64,000 nucleotides of DNA from Hypsibius dujardini (Eukaryota; Tardigrada; Eutardigrada; Parachela; Hypsibiidae), in the NCBI GenBank assembly GCA_001579985.1, contig LRSR01008967.1:97585-161584 (forward strand), in the 5' to 3' direction. The notes under the pieces were generated by a model that worked only from the letters and a program-made list of their open reading frames with translations, made no database searches and was not told the DNA's origin. Positions within the stretch are counted from its first letter, which is position 1; each line of letters opens with the position of its first letter. This document shows, one piece after another, positions 24,049-36,597 of the stretch. Made by a program: the position numbers and the translations under genes.

Positions 24049-25562
24049 TTACACATGCGGGGGTTTAGGACCTAGCCGGGTATAGGTGCCATTCGCGCCG
24101 GCCGTATCGATTTGCATGATCATAGTTCGACCTAAAGACCAAATTAAATCAACACCATAATCCAGTTTAGACGGGAAAGTGAAGGACGCAGATAGTTGCA
24201 GTTGTGCTAGTACCGTCAAGCTCACGATTGTTGTATTCTTCGAGCGCCGACAAGGCAGAATCCGGTCGTGAAAAGCTGACGAGAGCAATGCCCGGACCTT
24301 CCAGTTCCGATCCGGTGAATCCGGAGTACCCATTAAAGAGATCCTATGATCAATCAAAGTACAAATCAACCATAAAATCGCCAACGCTCAAAGTTTGACA
24401 GGGCACAATGGAACATACAGCCAAATCGTTGACCGTGACTGACTGAGCCAGATTGGCTATCCTTAGGCAGCAAGGTCCCGTGGGTATGGAAGTTGAGGTC
24501 TGGCTGTGAGAAGGCAACGGTCGCGACGATGACACCGAAGAAGACACTCCGCGTAAGAGCGGCGCTACAATAGGCGCAATGGCAGCCCGCTATAATTATC
24601 AGAACCAGCCAAGAATAATACACATTCCATGTATCATTCAATGAATTGAGCCTTTCTGTTCCACTTACCACGGCGTCATTGAAGGCTGAAGAGGCAAGCG
24701 GGGGAACTCCATTAGTGTGGTTGGAATTGACAAACGTATGAGAACGTCCGGTGATCTAAAAGCGACTAGATACGATATGGCTCATGATGCGATATGTTTC
24801 AATCAATCAATCGAGCATGCAGACCAGAAAAACACTCTTAATATATATATCGAAAATTCTACTACATGTAAATACATTAGAAAATACGTAACTGTCAAAA
24901 TTAAGTTTCAATGAAAAACCCGTAATCTTTCAGGAAAAATCGTAACTGTTTTCGCTTGATGACTAATTCTGAGAAAAACAATGAAATCAAACTCTGTAAT
25001 GTTCAGTCAAACTTGCACAAATTGGCAACAACAATCAAACCAATCAATCAATCAGCAACAATATTAAATCAATTAATCAATCGACAGCAAGAAAACCCAA
25101 CGGTCCGACCCACCCGACGGCTTCTAGAACCCTGATGGGAGTTGATGATTTGACGAGCATCTCGGATACCCGCACCAAGGCGACGAATTCCAGAGGAAGG
25201 ATTGCCTTGACGCAAACGTCCACTCCGTCCGCTATCAGAAGAAGAGAAGGAATAACAACAAATAATACAAAGCAAATTTATTTCTCCAGTCATTTCGTCC
25301 TTACCGAGACTGCTGACGTGTAATATTAATCCTGGTGTCTTCACTGACGATGGGTCGCTTACCACGCTTGCCATTCCGATTACCGCGTTTGTTGCCGGAC
25401 GAAGATAAGGCCGCTCCGTTGGATCCGGATTGGTTGCCAAGACGTTTCGTTCCTTTCTGCTTCTGATGCTGATGCTTCTTCTTGCTCGACCTAAGCGATT
25501 TCAAACTTGTACTCGTATACTCAGTAACGTGTGGGACAACTTTCTTACTTTTCTTTAGCCAT
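24049..25562 (-). CDS. POLDIP3: RRM protein, POLDIP3/SKAR-like mRNA-export adaptor
   Basis: Coding exons in transcript order: 25549-25562 (14 nt only), 25305-25490, 25114-25231, 24669-24755, 24419-24589, 24214-24343, 24049-24131, about 262 residues, in frame throughout. The N-terminal part is basic (KKKHQHQKQKGTKRLG, RGNRNGKRGKR), followed by an Arg/Gly region with IRDARQIINSHQG, which resembles the DAR repeats of SKAR. A single RRM near the C-terminus reads CLRIANLAQSVTVNDLADLF, then GIALVSFSRPDSALSALEEY and NNRELDGRTM; the human protein has YNNRCLDGQPM at the same place. POLDIP3/SKAR couples splicing to mRNA export (TREX) and S6K1 signalling. A different Aly/REF-family member is possible. 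It is divergent from the SWEET gene. Confidence 0.65.
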
Positions 25563-25905
25563 TTTTGCTGCAATATCAATTACAAATTTCAGGGGAAAAT
25601 GTCAACAGCCTCGGAGCGGAATGAATTAAAATAATACTGTAAAAGAAGGAAAGGTAAGGGCACGCGTATTTTTTGTTGTGGATGGGTATGGGCGTGTGGG
25701 CCAAATGGGAAATGGGCGAATGGTCAAAATTCAAATACGCATTGACACGCACGCGTCACTTCAGTCGATTGATTGATCAGCTGATGTGCAAACTATCGTC
25801 CAACCTGAATTGCCAAATTCCATCTCAAAGAGCCCGCAAATCAATTTTCGAGATTCTCTCCCACCATTTCGTTAGGTGTTTCAACGAAAAAAAAGCAGAG
25901 GAAGA
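25563..25905. promoter_or_regulatory. shared intergenic promoter region (RRM gene / SWEET)
   Basis: The 343 bp between two divergently oriented start codons must hold both core promoters and 5' UTRs. No TATA box is placed for either gene. A CACGCG-rich stretch occurs near 25660 and 25745. The bidirectional role is inferred from the layout alone. Confidence 0.4.
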
Positions 25906-26975
25906 ATGTCACTCTATACGATCACCAATTGTGTGTCTGTGTTTGCAACGATTACGACAATCGGCCAGTTTCTAAGTGGGATGTAAGTGCCGCAACGGAA
26001 AAACGGAAAAATGTCAGCTTTCTCTTTTGCGTATTCTTTGTCTTTCTTCTAGTCCTTCATGTCGAAAGATTATAAGGAACAAAACGACGGGCGAACTGTC
26101 TTGCCTACCGTTTGTGGCAGCTCTCTTCAGGTGAGATCTCCGTGGTTTTCGATTCCTTGTCCTTCCCTCTGGAAGTGGCATACATCATAATAAGGCAGTT
26201 TATTGGAATGTAGTTGTGCCATGTGGGCTCATTACGGGATCTTAAAAGGGGATACACCATTGACGCTGGTCAACATTACAGGTCTTCTTATTCAGATTCT
26301 TTACATTTACGTCTTTTGGAAGTATTCTCCCTCCAAGGTGCGTGCGGCTACTATTTATTAGCAAAAGTAGTCTTCCTGTTTTTGTTGTTGAATGAATTGG
26401 TTGATTAGCTATTGTTGTTAACATATCCATCTTTCAGAACGCGATTAATCAGCAAGTTGTCTCCTCTGTTGGCGCTGTGATTTTGATCGTGATTGCCACC
26501 AATTTGCTAACTGAGAGCTCGGAGGAAGCAATTCTTTACCAGGGACTGGTGTGCTGCCTGGCTACTTGCTTCTTCTGTGCAGCTCCGCTTGCGACTCTCG
26601 TGAGACTCTGTCATCTCTAAGACTAACCATCTTGGGTTAAGTTAAGGGCAATTGTAGGAAACTAATTATGGACTTTGCAGGCGCACGTTTTGCGGAGTCG
26701 CAATACCGAGTCGCTACCTTTCCTGTGGATCCTTATGACATTTCTTGTTAGTGCAGAGTGGTTGGTTTACGGATGTCTCATTCAGGACGTCTTTGTTCAG
26801 GTGTGTTCATACTCGTACTGTACTGTAATAAGTGGGACTTTCAAAATCGATATCTCTGTTTTAGTTTCCCAATTTCGTGGGGATGATAATCTCGGGACTT
26901 CAGCTGAGTTTGTTTCTCTTTTTCCCAAGCCAGCAGCACGGAGGCAAAGTTTTACCCACCGTTTCAATTCCTTAA
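25906..26975 (+). CDS. SWEET1: SWEET-family sugar transporter
   Basis: Coding exons 25906-25982, 26053-26130, 26214-26337, 26438-26599, 26681-26800 and 26865-26975, in frame, 223 residues (human SLC50A1 has 221). The protein shows the seven-helix SWEET plan of two three-helix MtN3 units joined by a linker helix. First unit: FATITTIGQFLSG, KTTGELSCLPFVAALF, MWAHYGILKGD, LVNITGLLIQILYIYVFWKY. Second unit: RSRNTESLPFLWILMTF, WLVYGCLIQDVFVQ, FPNFVGMIISGLQLSLFLFF. The conserved Asn in the NITG and PNFVG positions and the SLPF motif are present. SWEETs mediate bidirectional, gradient-driven sugar movement across plasma or Golgi membranes. The gene converges with AP-1 mu, about 290 bp apart. Confidence 0.93.
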
Positions 26976-27269
26976 CCCCTTCGTTAAGTTCCACTACTTG
27001 TAGAGATTTCATACTTCTAAGTACGTCCTCATCTGCGATGAATCATTTATTAAGGTTATCTCTTCGTCGACATGCACGTACTCCTGTAATAAGGATGTGG
27101 AATCAAAGTTTCCTTAAGATTCTGCTATTTTTGTAACAAATTCTCTGTGTTTAAAAGCATCAACCCCTGCGTGTACTAGTACAGTGCATTCAGCTGCAGA
27201 AATTAAAAAACGCAAATAGACTTATTGGTCGAATATTTCAAGCGCTAAGCATAAAATGGACGCCCTCAT

Positions 27270-29589
27270 CTAGTTGGTTCGAATTTCGTAATCACCATTC
27301 TGCGTGATATAGCGAACCCAGGGTAATGCTTGATAACCGCTCTTTTCAATGATTTTCAGATAGCGCACCTGAGAACAGACAATAACGTTTACTAACTCCT
27401 TACTTCCATATAGATAGAAATTTCACCTGTATTCCAGACGTTGTAAAGTATGGGATTTCGAATTTGACTCTGATCGGAGGCTTCCCCTCTTGTTCTGCGG
27501 ATTCTACGCTGGGCAAATTGAAGTGTGCCTTCATGATAAATTCCTTTCCTCCCTATGGCAGCGAAAAAAATTCGTAATCCGAGAGCGGATGTAACAATGT
27601 CACATGCAGATGGACTGATGGAGAACATTACCGGAAACGAGCGAATGGTCCATACTGCTGCATTATCTTCCGGGACGTAACGAACATGTCCAACTGTCGT
27701 TTTGAATTTGGGAGTGTCCGCGTCGTTCGGCACCGGTATTATTATTTCGACATTGTTCGCAGTGGAACGTCGTTTGAATTGGCTCTTCGCCTGTTGCAAT
27801 TGACACGATACAGGTGAAGGAGCCAAGGTGGCTACAAGATATACCATTCAACGCTAATACGATTACGAGAAGTCTACCTTGATCATGTATTCCACACGAC
27901 TATGGGAATGTCTTTCTATCACAGATTCAATCCAGATTAAAGGCTTCACCTGAAAAATGGAATGTCTAGCTTCCACTAGCTCGGGAGAAAAGAGAGCAAT
28001 AAAGAGACACTCACGGTTGTATTGAGACGATACGACATGAGTTCGAATTCGCCGTCAGGAGGGACGAACGAAATCGTGCGGTCATTCTCAAAACGAGCCA
28101 GTCGCACACATTGATGAAACTTGACGTCTTCCAACTCGACAGATTTTGTCTTGCTTGCTGCAACCAAAGCTCTGAACGTGAATCGCTTTCTTTAAACTAG
28201 GAACACAACAGTAACAAGTCAGAGATATCACTGTACCTGCACCCGTGCGGCCGGTAGATTCAAAAAGGACTTTGTCGTTCAAGCCCAAACGCAATTCCGG
28301 CATTCCCGAGAGGAAAACACGCATCTTGATGACGCCACAAATTTCACTGCGAAGGACTGTCCCATTGATGTTGACCTATGAGGGTAGCATTTAGAGAGCA
28401 TTCCAGGCGTGAAGCAACTCCAAGTATATAGTTGAGCGGAATTAAGCTAGGACCGCTACAGCAGTCATGGGGATTCGTGCATAGCAAACTTGGCTCCCCA
28501 ACGATGGGAAAGAGCCGTAAACGAAGAACACGGAACGAAAACACAAGAGTAACCCGACAGTGAAATAATATAAGAAAAAATACGAAAAAAGGATCATTGA
28601 TATATCTGAAGAAGAAAACAAGTGACTCACTCACCAAAATGTTGACAGATTCGATGACATCGAGAAAGACCTCGTTTTTGCGGTATTTGATTCCTTCCGA
28701 TCTCCAGGACACAGCATTAGTCACGGCCATCGGTGGTCGAGGGGTGATTTCCAGTTTCTGGCCCTCCTGTAGTGACAAAAAACTACAGTGATAAAAAATT
28801 GACAAAGCAAGAGGAGGATCATAAGTGTCATTATATACCTGAGTGATATATTCCTGCAGGATTTTGCTGTCCGTAGTTTGCGGATAGCCAAAGTCCATCA
28901 TCTCATCCAACAGCTCGTAGATGACCACAAAATTGTCTCTTATGCTTTCCTCTTCGAATTCTTTGAAGTATTCTCTAAACACCTAAGAGGAAAAGAATAA
29001 TATCTCAGTTGTACAAGACTCATTTTTCCGAGCGACATGAAATGTAGTGTGGCCTACTTCCACAGCTTTGTGCAAGAAGGAAAAGATTTGGGTGATATTC
29101 GCATTCCGTTTGGTGGTCGCCACAACTAGGGAAAGCAAAACGAATTCAAATCAGTCACTCACTCAAGGTTAAAGTAGAGTTGGGACGATGAATTACAAAG
29201 TAATTACTGCTAATCGAGCAATCGAGCAGCCTGGGGAGAACTACTACGACGACGGTACATGACGGAAGCCTACTGCTAATCATCATGTTAATCAATCACT
29301 CTACTTATAGTACTCACGATACAAACTGTTGAATTTGACGTAAGCGAACGTTACACCCAGAGTGGAAAGAAGTGGCGTCAAATTGCCCTCCTCCTCCTTC
29401 TCGTTTAGCAATGGTAGAAATTTCTCGATAAAGGCCATGTCTATGTCGCCGCGATAATTCCTCGATACCATGACCTGAGGAGAAAAAACGGAAAATATGA
29501 ACATATTTCATCCTGCCCGGCCTAGGTTAAGAGCGGATTCCACTTACTTTGCCCTTGGTGTCCAGAATGTAGATGCCAGAAGCAGGCAT
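27270..29589 (-). CDS. AP1M1: clathrin adaptor AP-1 complex, mu subunit
   Basis: AP-1 mu is the medium chain of the clathrin adaptor at the trans-Golgi network and endosomes; it binds YXXphi sorting signals. Coding exons in transcript order: 29548-29589, 29318-29474, 29058-29125, 28839-28982, 28635-28766, 28237-28375, 28015-28157, 27878-27949, 27632-27790, 27427-27552, 27270-27368; 426 residues (human AP1M1 423). An N-terminal longin-like domain (VMVSRNYRGDIDMAFIE, REYFKEFEEESIRDNF, MMDFGYPQTTDSKILQEY) is followed by the mu-homology domain (WRSEGIKYRKNEVFLDV, MRVFLSGMPELRLGLNDK, SQFKRRSTANNVEI, YFTTSGIQVRYLKIIEKSGY). FGYPQTTDSKILQEYI and the near-identity to human mu1 distinguish it from AP-2 and AP-3 mu. 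All splice phases agree. Confidence 0.97.
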
Positions 29590-30169
29590 TTTCGAGAGCT
29601 GTCCGGTGATCAGTACTTAGTAGGGATATGTGAAGCCAACCGATAAGCGACCGGAGAAGAAGAAAGCGTTGGAATGTGTTTGCCTTGCAGTGACTTCGAG
29701 TTGATGGTTGACGTGGCTACAATCAATTCTCTTTCCCTGATTCCGTTTCCGTTCCGTTTGTCAACTTCCAAAGTCCTGGAGCATCAGATTTGTATTTCAA
29801 GACAAAAGATACCAAATGTCATAGACGTGTCGTCCGTCAACCCAAGATGGAGCAACTTTGCAGAAAAATGTTGAGATTTGTGTTGAATGGGAAGGACAAG
29901 TACGGTTCACAACTGTATGACAACATGGACCGTGGTGCAGTCAAGTGCAGTGCAAGTGCAGCGGCGGCGGAGATGTACTAACTGTACATAGCATGTAGAC
30001 TGTGCTCCCTTTTGCGCACTCGTACTGAAATTCCATTTCAGATCTTATGTTTTGCTCCTTTTTACATCCATTTAACTTAACCGTTCTTAATTCCCAATTA
30101 TTCATCATTCATCTCGGATGAAAATTCATCTGCAGTACTTGAAGCGGGAACGGCAAGAAGAATGTAGTG
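29590..30169. promoter_or_regulatory. shared intergenic region AP-1 mu / RICTOR
   Basis: About 580 bp separate the divergent start codons of the AP-1 mu and RICTOR genes and must contain both promoters and 5' UTRs. No coding signal is seen. A GC-rich GCAGCGGCGGCGGAG block lies at about 29957-29971. Its regulatory role is inferred from the layout. Confidence 0.4.
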
Positions 30170-33100
30170 ATGGCCTCTCGGGCGAGATTTCGTGCTCGTC
30201 AAGCGTCGAGAAAACCTGCAGGATCTGCATCTACAGGTATGTTTCGCTTTCGCTGCCTCCCCCACAGAACTTCCATCTCCTCCGCGCTGCTGCTTGGTAA
30301 ATAATCCGCTTTTCTATGCAGACCCAAAGTCAACGAGAAGCATCGCAGAGGAGCCCAAATTGAATCTTGCAGGCCGAAGTAAGTCTTTCTTGTAAACGTA
30401 ATAATAGAGTAATAGTTAATTTATAGTAAAACACACTTTTGCTGCACGTGCTACACAGCGCTGTACAGATTGACTTTTTTTGTTTCTGAAATTCCCACGG
30501 GAACGACTTAGATTTTGAGTATTCTGTTCTTCGACTAGCCCTTTTTGTGGTTTGTGTAAATTACTGTACTTTTGAAGTAAAGCTTGGTGCTTGATGGCAT
30601 GCATGTAAGCCAATTATTCTCTGCGACGCAAAAGCGACCCAAATAATCAAACACAATCAATCAAACACTCGAACTTCCCACCACCACACTCCCACCGTGC
30701 TCTGCGCAGTTACTCATAATACTTTTACCACGATATCATGTATATGATGGGATCCCATCATATATATTGTGGCTGTACTCTTTTATTGTATTGCAAATCG
30801 AATGTCAGGTACTAATAATAATACTGGTTTTTTATCTCTGTAGATTGGGATGATGTTTACAAACTTACGCTGTTAGACAGCGCTAATCTTAAACGAAGTA
30901 TAGCGCAGAGACTGAGTCAACTCAATCATCTTGTCCGATTCCGAAGGACCGCCGGCTCACTCGAGAGCAACGGAGTAACCTTTAGCTTCTTCCGCCGACT
31001 GTATGTTTTCTGTCCATGACGAATGATAAGTTACTCGTCGTGGAAGAGTTTGGTGTGAAAATTGACGTCTTGTGCGTATGTAATAGGATTGTTGTCGGTT
31101 TGTGCGATGCCTCTAAAGAGATTCGAGGAGCGACATTTCGAGTCATCCGCCATCACATTTCCTCTTTGCATCATTGTGATGACCTGCTGGCATCTCATGT
31201 CGACTTTTATATCGCAAGGTTAATTGGTTGATGCTCGTGCTCCTCGTGATAAGAATTTAAGTACGTTCTTTCTTTTGTAGAGCGTTCGATCTTTCACTGG
31301 ACAATGAGATGGAGCGTCTCCAAGCCCTACTTCTCACCCGGAAGATGATCCAATTGGGGCATGTTCCAAGCTCAATTGTCAATGCTCTAACGGCCATCGC
31401 AGCAGAAGGCGGAGAGGAGCGAGAACGAATGTCACGTATTTGTCTGGAGACCTTGTGCGAAATGCGTGCGTCTGTATTTAATATGCTTTGACTGTCTGTG
31501 GTTAACTAAACTAAACTTGTCCCAGTTGATTGCATGCTTTCTTTATTGCAGTTGTATACTGCCCGGAACATCCCAACATTATTGTCGTGCTTCGTACTTT
31601 GATGGACTTCTTGATGGAGTCTAATTCTGTCCCATTGACAACAGGTAGATCAGTCATCCATACTGTATCTGTGCTGTGGTGTTTTTACTTTTTTGTATCC
31701 ATTTATTTCTAGTTATTATTAGTTAGTAAACAATAAATTCTTTCCCTTAGCTGTTGTCGCTTCCATAGCCCGGTTTTCTGCCCGATCAGGCAGTTGCATT
31801 CCTCCCATGTTCTGTGATATTACGGTAAGAGACTGGAGTTTTTCGTGTATTTTTTCTTTATCTCATACTGTTATTTGTTACTTCTCCATGGACCTTTTGA
31901 ATATTACAGCAAATTTTGCATCCGGTGACAGCCTTTGAAGGTATTGAGGAGAACAACAAGCCGGAAGCTAAGGTGTCTAAGGCAGTCATGATTCAGGTAG
32001 TCAATCATACTACAGTCCTTTATCATGCTGGTCTTGGCAGTTGTATGTTTTTCTTCTTAGGCTGCAAAAAATGCTGTCGTTGCAGCCTTTCGTACATGGG
32101 AAGGCTTGCATTTGCTAACAGCTTCTAGCAGTGGAATCAGATCTCTCGTGGGCATTCTCTTCCTCAGTAATCAGCTGGCTCAGGTACTAGTATAAGAATT
32201 CATAAGCCCTAGTCGGTTCCTGTTTTCTTTAAATTCTTTCTTATTACTAATAGGAAGCCGTCCTTGACATTGTTTCGCATCTGTTGTATTTACCGGCTGA
32301 TTTTGAATCACCTTCCAGAAGCAACTTTGGTGAAGTCTTTGTATTTATTATTTCGTTGCCCCTGAATTTGATGATGCTTTCTTCCACAACAGATACTTGG
32401 AGCCTCCAAGAGAACTTTGTGGCGGACGAGGCTCGAGGTGAAGTGCTCTGCTGATTGATATTCACGAGGGACGCCACTGTAGTTTCCTTCATTTTGAAAG
32501 TCCTCTTTTTCTATAGCATTACTGCCACACATCAGTCGTACACGAGTGAATTTATGTGCAAACTACCTGGCGGTCTTGCTCTTCATCTTTCACCAAAATG
32601 GTCTTATCGATGCCCTAGTCCATGTCATCTCAGCGGATGGAAAGTTTCATCAACGAGCGTTTCACTTACTAAATAGCTACTTGGCCCTTGGTGAGACTAA
32701 GCTTTTTTCTTACCAATGCTACTTAAATTTCAGCGTTGATCGTGTGTTCGTTTGCAGCAAACGTTCATCTGCCTGCAGAGTTCACTAGTCAGATGCAAAG
32801 CCTCCATTCGTTGGTTTCGCTTGCAACGAACTTGAAAAATCTCGGTGGACGCGTGCAGGGCGCGGATACACTGGCTGATCTCCTTCGATCCAGTTCCAAC
32901 CGCGATGTTCTAGTCGCCACGGCTCATGGAATCACCCCAAGTCCTAGCATATATTTAGAGCATGTGATAACGCTTGCGTCCAACAGTGTTCCTGCTTCAC
33001 CTCTTGGCAAGGTACACACAATTTACCCTTTCTTAATGCCAGTGCCCGATTATCGATTGTCCTTGTCAGGATGGAGAAGGAAATCTGTTGCTGCGGGATG

Positions 33101-36100
33101 CTGTGTCTAGCATGACGAACCGTATGTACCAGAATCCTCTCGAAGAGATGTATTATTGTATGGCCAATTTCAGGCCTTGTCTTTTCTTACTCCGCAGATG
33201 AATTTATATCGTGGAACTGGCCGGCGATATCGACATTGTTAAAAGCAAAGGCGGTTCATACGGAGGACGCCATTGGCTACAAGTGAGAACCTCACATCTT
33301 CAATACTTCTACAGATCCTCATCTAATCCACAGTTGAACATTTGTAGATTCTTCCACCGTTTGCTCTTTTTCTTCAAGCCTTCCAACAAGCTGTTTTCGA
33401 ACGTACCACAGAAGAATGATCTGGCCGTCTGCTATTCGCGCTGTGGATGTCTGTTTCTGGAAAGCTTGATAACAGAGGCACCGGAACTAGTTGAAGAACT
33501 GATGGCGGACTTGTACAAGTGCTTATCGGTGGTCAAGGACAGTCCCAATAGCGATCCCATTTTTAATCCGTTGAAGCTATTCTCCTCCTGTGCGGCAGAT
33601 TATTTCATCTTCATCGGGCGCCTCTCCTCCACTGTTCCTGGACAAACCTGCCTGCATGCCAACAAACTGCTTGATCTCTTGCTCAGCATTGTCACACAGC
33701 CAGATGTGCATGAGTCGTATGTCAAGCTCGTCATCTCTACTCTATATTACGGCCATAGTGAGGACCGTTCGACACAGGACATTTTCGAGAAGATCATTGT
33801 ATTATGTTCCCCTGTAAGTTAGTTGGATAATCACTCACCTGCAGATATTGGTGTGGATGTGTCTGATTATTGACTTTTATCCTTACCTCACCCACAGAGT
33901 GTTCGTTGTTATGCGGCTCTTCATCTACGAACACTGCTCCGTTGCCGTATGCCTGGCTTTTGTCCTTGGGGCATGGAGCGATTGATTGCGATGACGAGCG
34001 ATTTGAATGCAGTGGTCGCAAGGACTGCCGTTGATATCATAGATGAAGCTTGTGATGAGAAAGCTAACCTCGAGGCGTTTGTTCACGCGCGGCTTTCACT
34101 GGACCATCTCTCCCCAATGGCAGAGTTCCTAACAGCAAGAGTGCTCGGGACAGTTTGCGGTATGTACTGTAGATTAAATGATTAAGCAGTCGACCTTTTC
34201 TTCATCGCTTTTCTTTTCAATAGGCTTCAACGATTTTCCGGAGCTGGTGACGTCAGAAGTGGAAAAGTGGCGCTTCGGTTTTAATCGAAAATATGCTACC
34301 GTTGTTGAAGAATTGTTGAATGCCCGGTTTTTGTCCAGCGAATTATCGGACGACATGTTTCATCGGCACAGTTCCAGTCAAAAGTAAAAATTGATCTTTA
34401 CTTTTGCAAAATGGATACTATCATCCAACGTGGAGCTTGTTTCAGTAGTAGGATTCTACCAGAAATCTTTGTTCCGGAGCACCTATACGGTCAACTTGTT
34501 CGCCACCCCGACGGATGTGACTTGGTCAGAATGGAAATTCCATTTTTATTGTCGGTGATAAAAGACGAAGCGGCTGCAACGTCAGCTCTCGACGTGAAAG
34601 CTGCTCTTTGGGCTTTGGGTCATATTGGTCGCACTGCTGAAGGGATGGCTCTCCTCAGCGAAGTGGAAGCCTTGGATTTGGTGGTTAGACTGGTAGCCGA
34701 GCACTCCAACGTCTCTGTCAGGGGGTAGGGAAATGTTAATAAACGGGGTTGTTTAAGTTACAGTAGAGTTGAAAATGATTTCCTTTTACAGCACAGCCTT
34801 CTTTGTGATCGGTCTATGGTCGACTACCGAAAGAGGAGCGGACCTCTTGAAATCTAGAGACTGGCTGGCAGTACGACATGGTAATCTTGCTTGACTTGGG
34901 TCATTTCAATCAGATGAGCTCAAGGGTTGTTTCTACTACATCTTCTAGATAGACACGAAGCTTGGCCGCTGGTCGATCAACGAGTTCAATATCGGTAAGT
35001 AACGACGAATGCTTACAGATGAACTCGTAATTGGGAAATTGGTCCGCTCAATCCGCTTTTATATAATGTGTTGTTACGTATTATTTGTTAATCATTCCTC
35101 AGCTGGGAAGACTCAAGCGACTGGATGGGGCCTTCAACTTTAGGTCAGAACTCATCGTCACTTTCAAAACCGGAGCAGATTCTCTCTTACACATCCCTAC
35201 CTCACATGGGAGATGTGCGATCTCCATCTCCGTTAATACCCTTCGACACCCCGTTCGCGTACATTGAGCCAGCTGGATGTAATGGTATTCAGCAACATAA
35301 AACCAGCCGTGGAGAATCGGGATTTGAATCCTCGGATGGAGGTGGAGGACTGTTGGACTCTACCTGTGTAGCGCCTGCTGATCACGAAACGGAGGGTGAG
35401 ACGAGGCAGGTGAGATGTGAGAGTGCCAAGACGGACGCCTCTGACTTTTCGAACAGCAGTCTGACATCGCCATCGGAGGCCCGCTCAAGAGGTGCGTGCC
35501 TTTTCTCTGCAGCGGCAGTAATGACGGGAGCAAAAGTGTCGTTTTATCTGTAGACTTATCTCCTCGAAAGTCAACCTCGCCAGAGCAGGTCCGTTCTTGG
35601 GTGGGGCAGCCGAAAAAACGGCATTCACCGTTCGGGTTGATACGCTCAAAGAGTGGCATTCACGGATCGGTGGACGAAGTAGTGACCCGACCCCATCGAT
35701 CGGAGACTCGCAACTCCTTTCGAGAAATCACCAACTCAATCAAGCAAGTCGTTCGTAAACGACACAGTCATCACCTTGCACCCTTCCCCTCATCGCCTAC
35801 TCCTGATGTGATGACGGTATCTTTGCTTATCTTTCTTTCACACCCTTAAACAATCAAGCAAACAAATAGTTTGACCTTGTATTTGTTTGTAGGCAACTTG
35901 TTTTGTTAGCCGGCCATTGGGAGAATCTTCTGCTAAGGAAGAAAAGTTTGTGGGGATCTCTCTGCCAGTTCGTCGCAGTGTCTGGACGCACCTCCGGTCC
36001 TCGCTCACGACCTCTGCCCTCATTCAACGGGATGTTCCCTGTCTTCACGGATACACCTCTGCTGGAGATGAAGGCTCCCAGTCTGGTTTAGAAATTCATT

Positions 36101-36597
36101 CCACAAGCAATTGCTTGGTCTGCTTCGTGGCTGGTCAAGACTTGTCTCTAACCGACAGAGACAGTCCTCTCGCTCTGCAACGGCGGGAGATTTTACGATT
36201 CATTTGGATTCTTGCCACCCCGCTGGGTCATAAAGCTGCTGAGCAAGGCATTTTACAGTATGTATACTCAACTGCTTCTTGTTCTGTAATATAGAAATTG
36301 TATAGAATTTAGAATATAAGATTTTGTTGTTGTGTAGTGTAGAAATTGTATTGTAGCCAATTGTGACGTGTGTCTAGGCTGAAAAATCAGTGCCCGGTGG
36401 CCTTCTCCGATCCTTGTCTCTACACGGAGGTTTGCCACCTTTTGGCCTCCCTGCCCTATAAACTATCCATTCGCCGACTGATTCAGGAACTTTTCCTCGA
36501 CGTTCCCATCCAAAACGGGCTTTATCCCTATTTGGAAGATGCAGTAGCGGCGTCAGAGGCTGCTTTGGATACGGGAATAACAGAACGTGATAGTTGA
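30170..36597 (+). CDS. RICTOR: RICTOR, mTORC2 subunit (25 coding exons)
   Basis: RICTOR is the defining scaffold of mTOR complex 2, which phosphorylates AKT, SGK and PKC kinases. Twenty-five coding exons run from ATG at 30170 to TGA at 36595-36597 with consistent phases, about 1,399 residues (human 1,708). The first three are 30170-30236, 30322-30378 and 30844-31000; the last three are 35554-35816, 35893-36257 and 36378-36597. Conserved blocks: VDFYIARAF and MERLQALLLTRKMIQ (N-terminal armadillo region), ISRTRVNLCANYLAVLL, FFHRLLFFFKPSNKLF, DIIDEACDEKANLEAFV, PEHLYGQLVRHPDGC, KAALWALGHIGRTAEG, TAFFVIGLWSTTERGADLL, DWLAVRHDRHEAWPLV and the C-terminal LYTEVCHLLASLPYK with RRLIQELFLDVP. The Ser-rich region between (about 35103-35816) is much shorter than in vertebrates. 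The start MASRARFRAR resembles the vertebrate N-terminus. Confidence 0.95.

Noticed and set aside
35492-35553. Reading straight through the RICTOR frame after 35491
   Set aside because: The frame soon stops; the GTGCGT...CTGTAG intron of 62 nt restores the conserved downstream frame.
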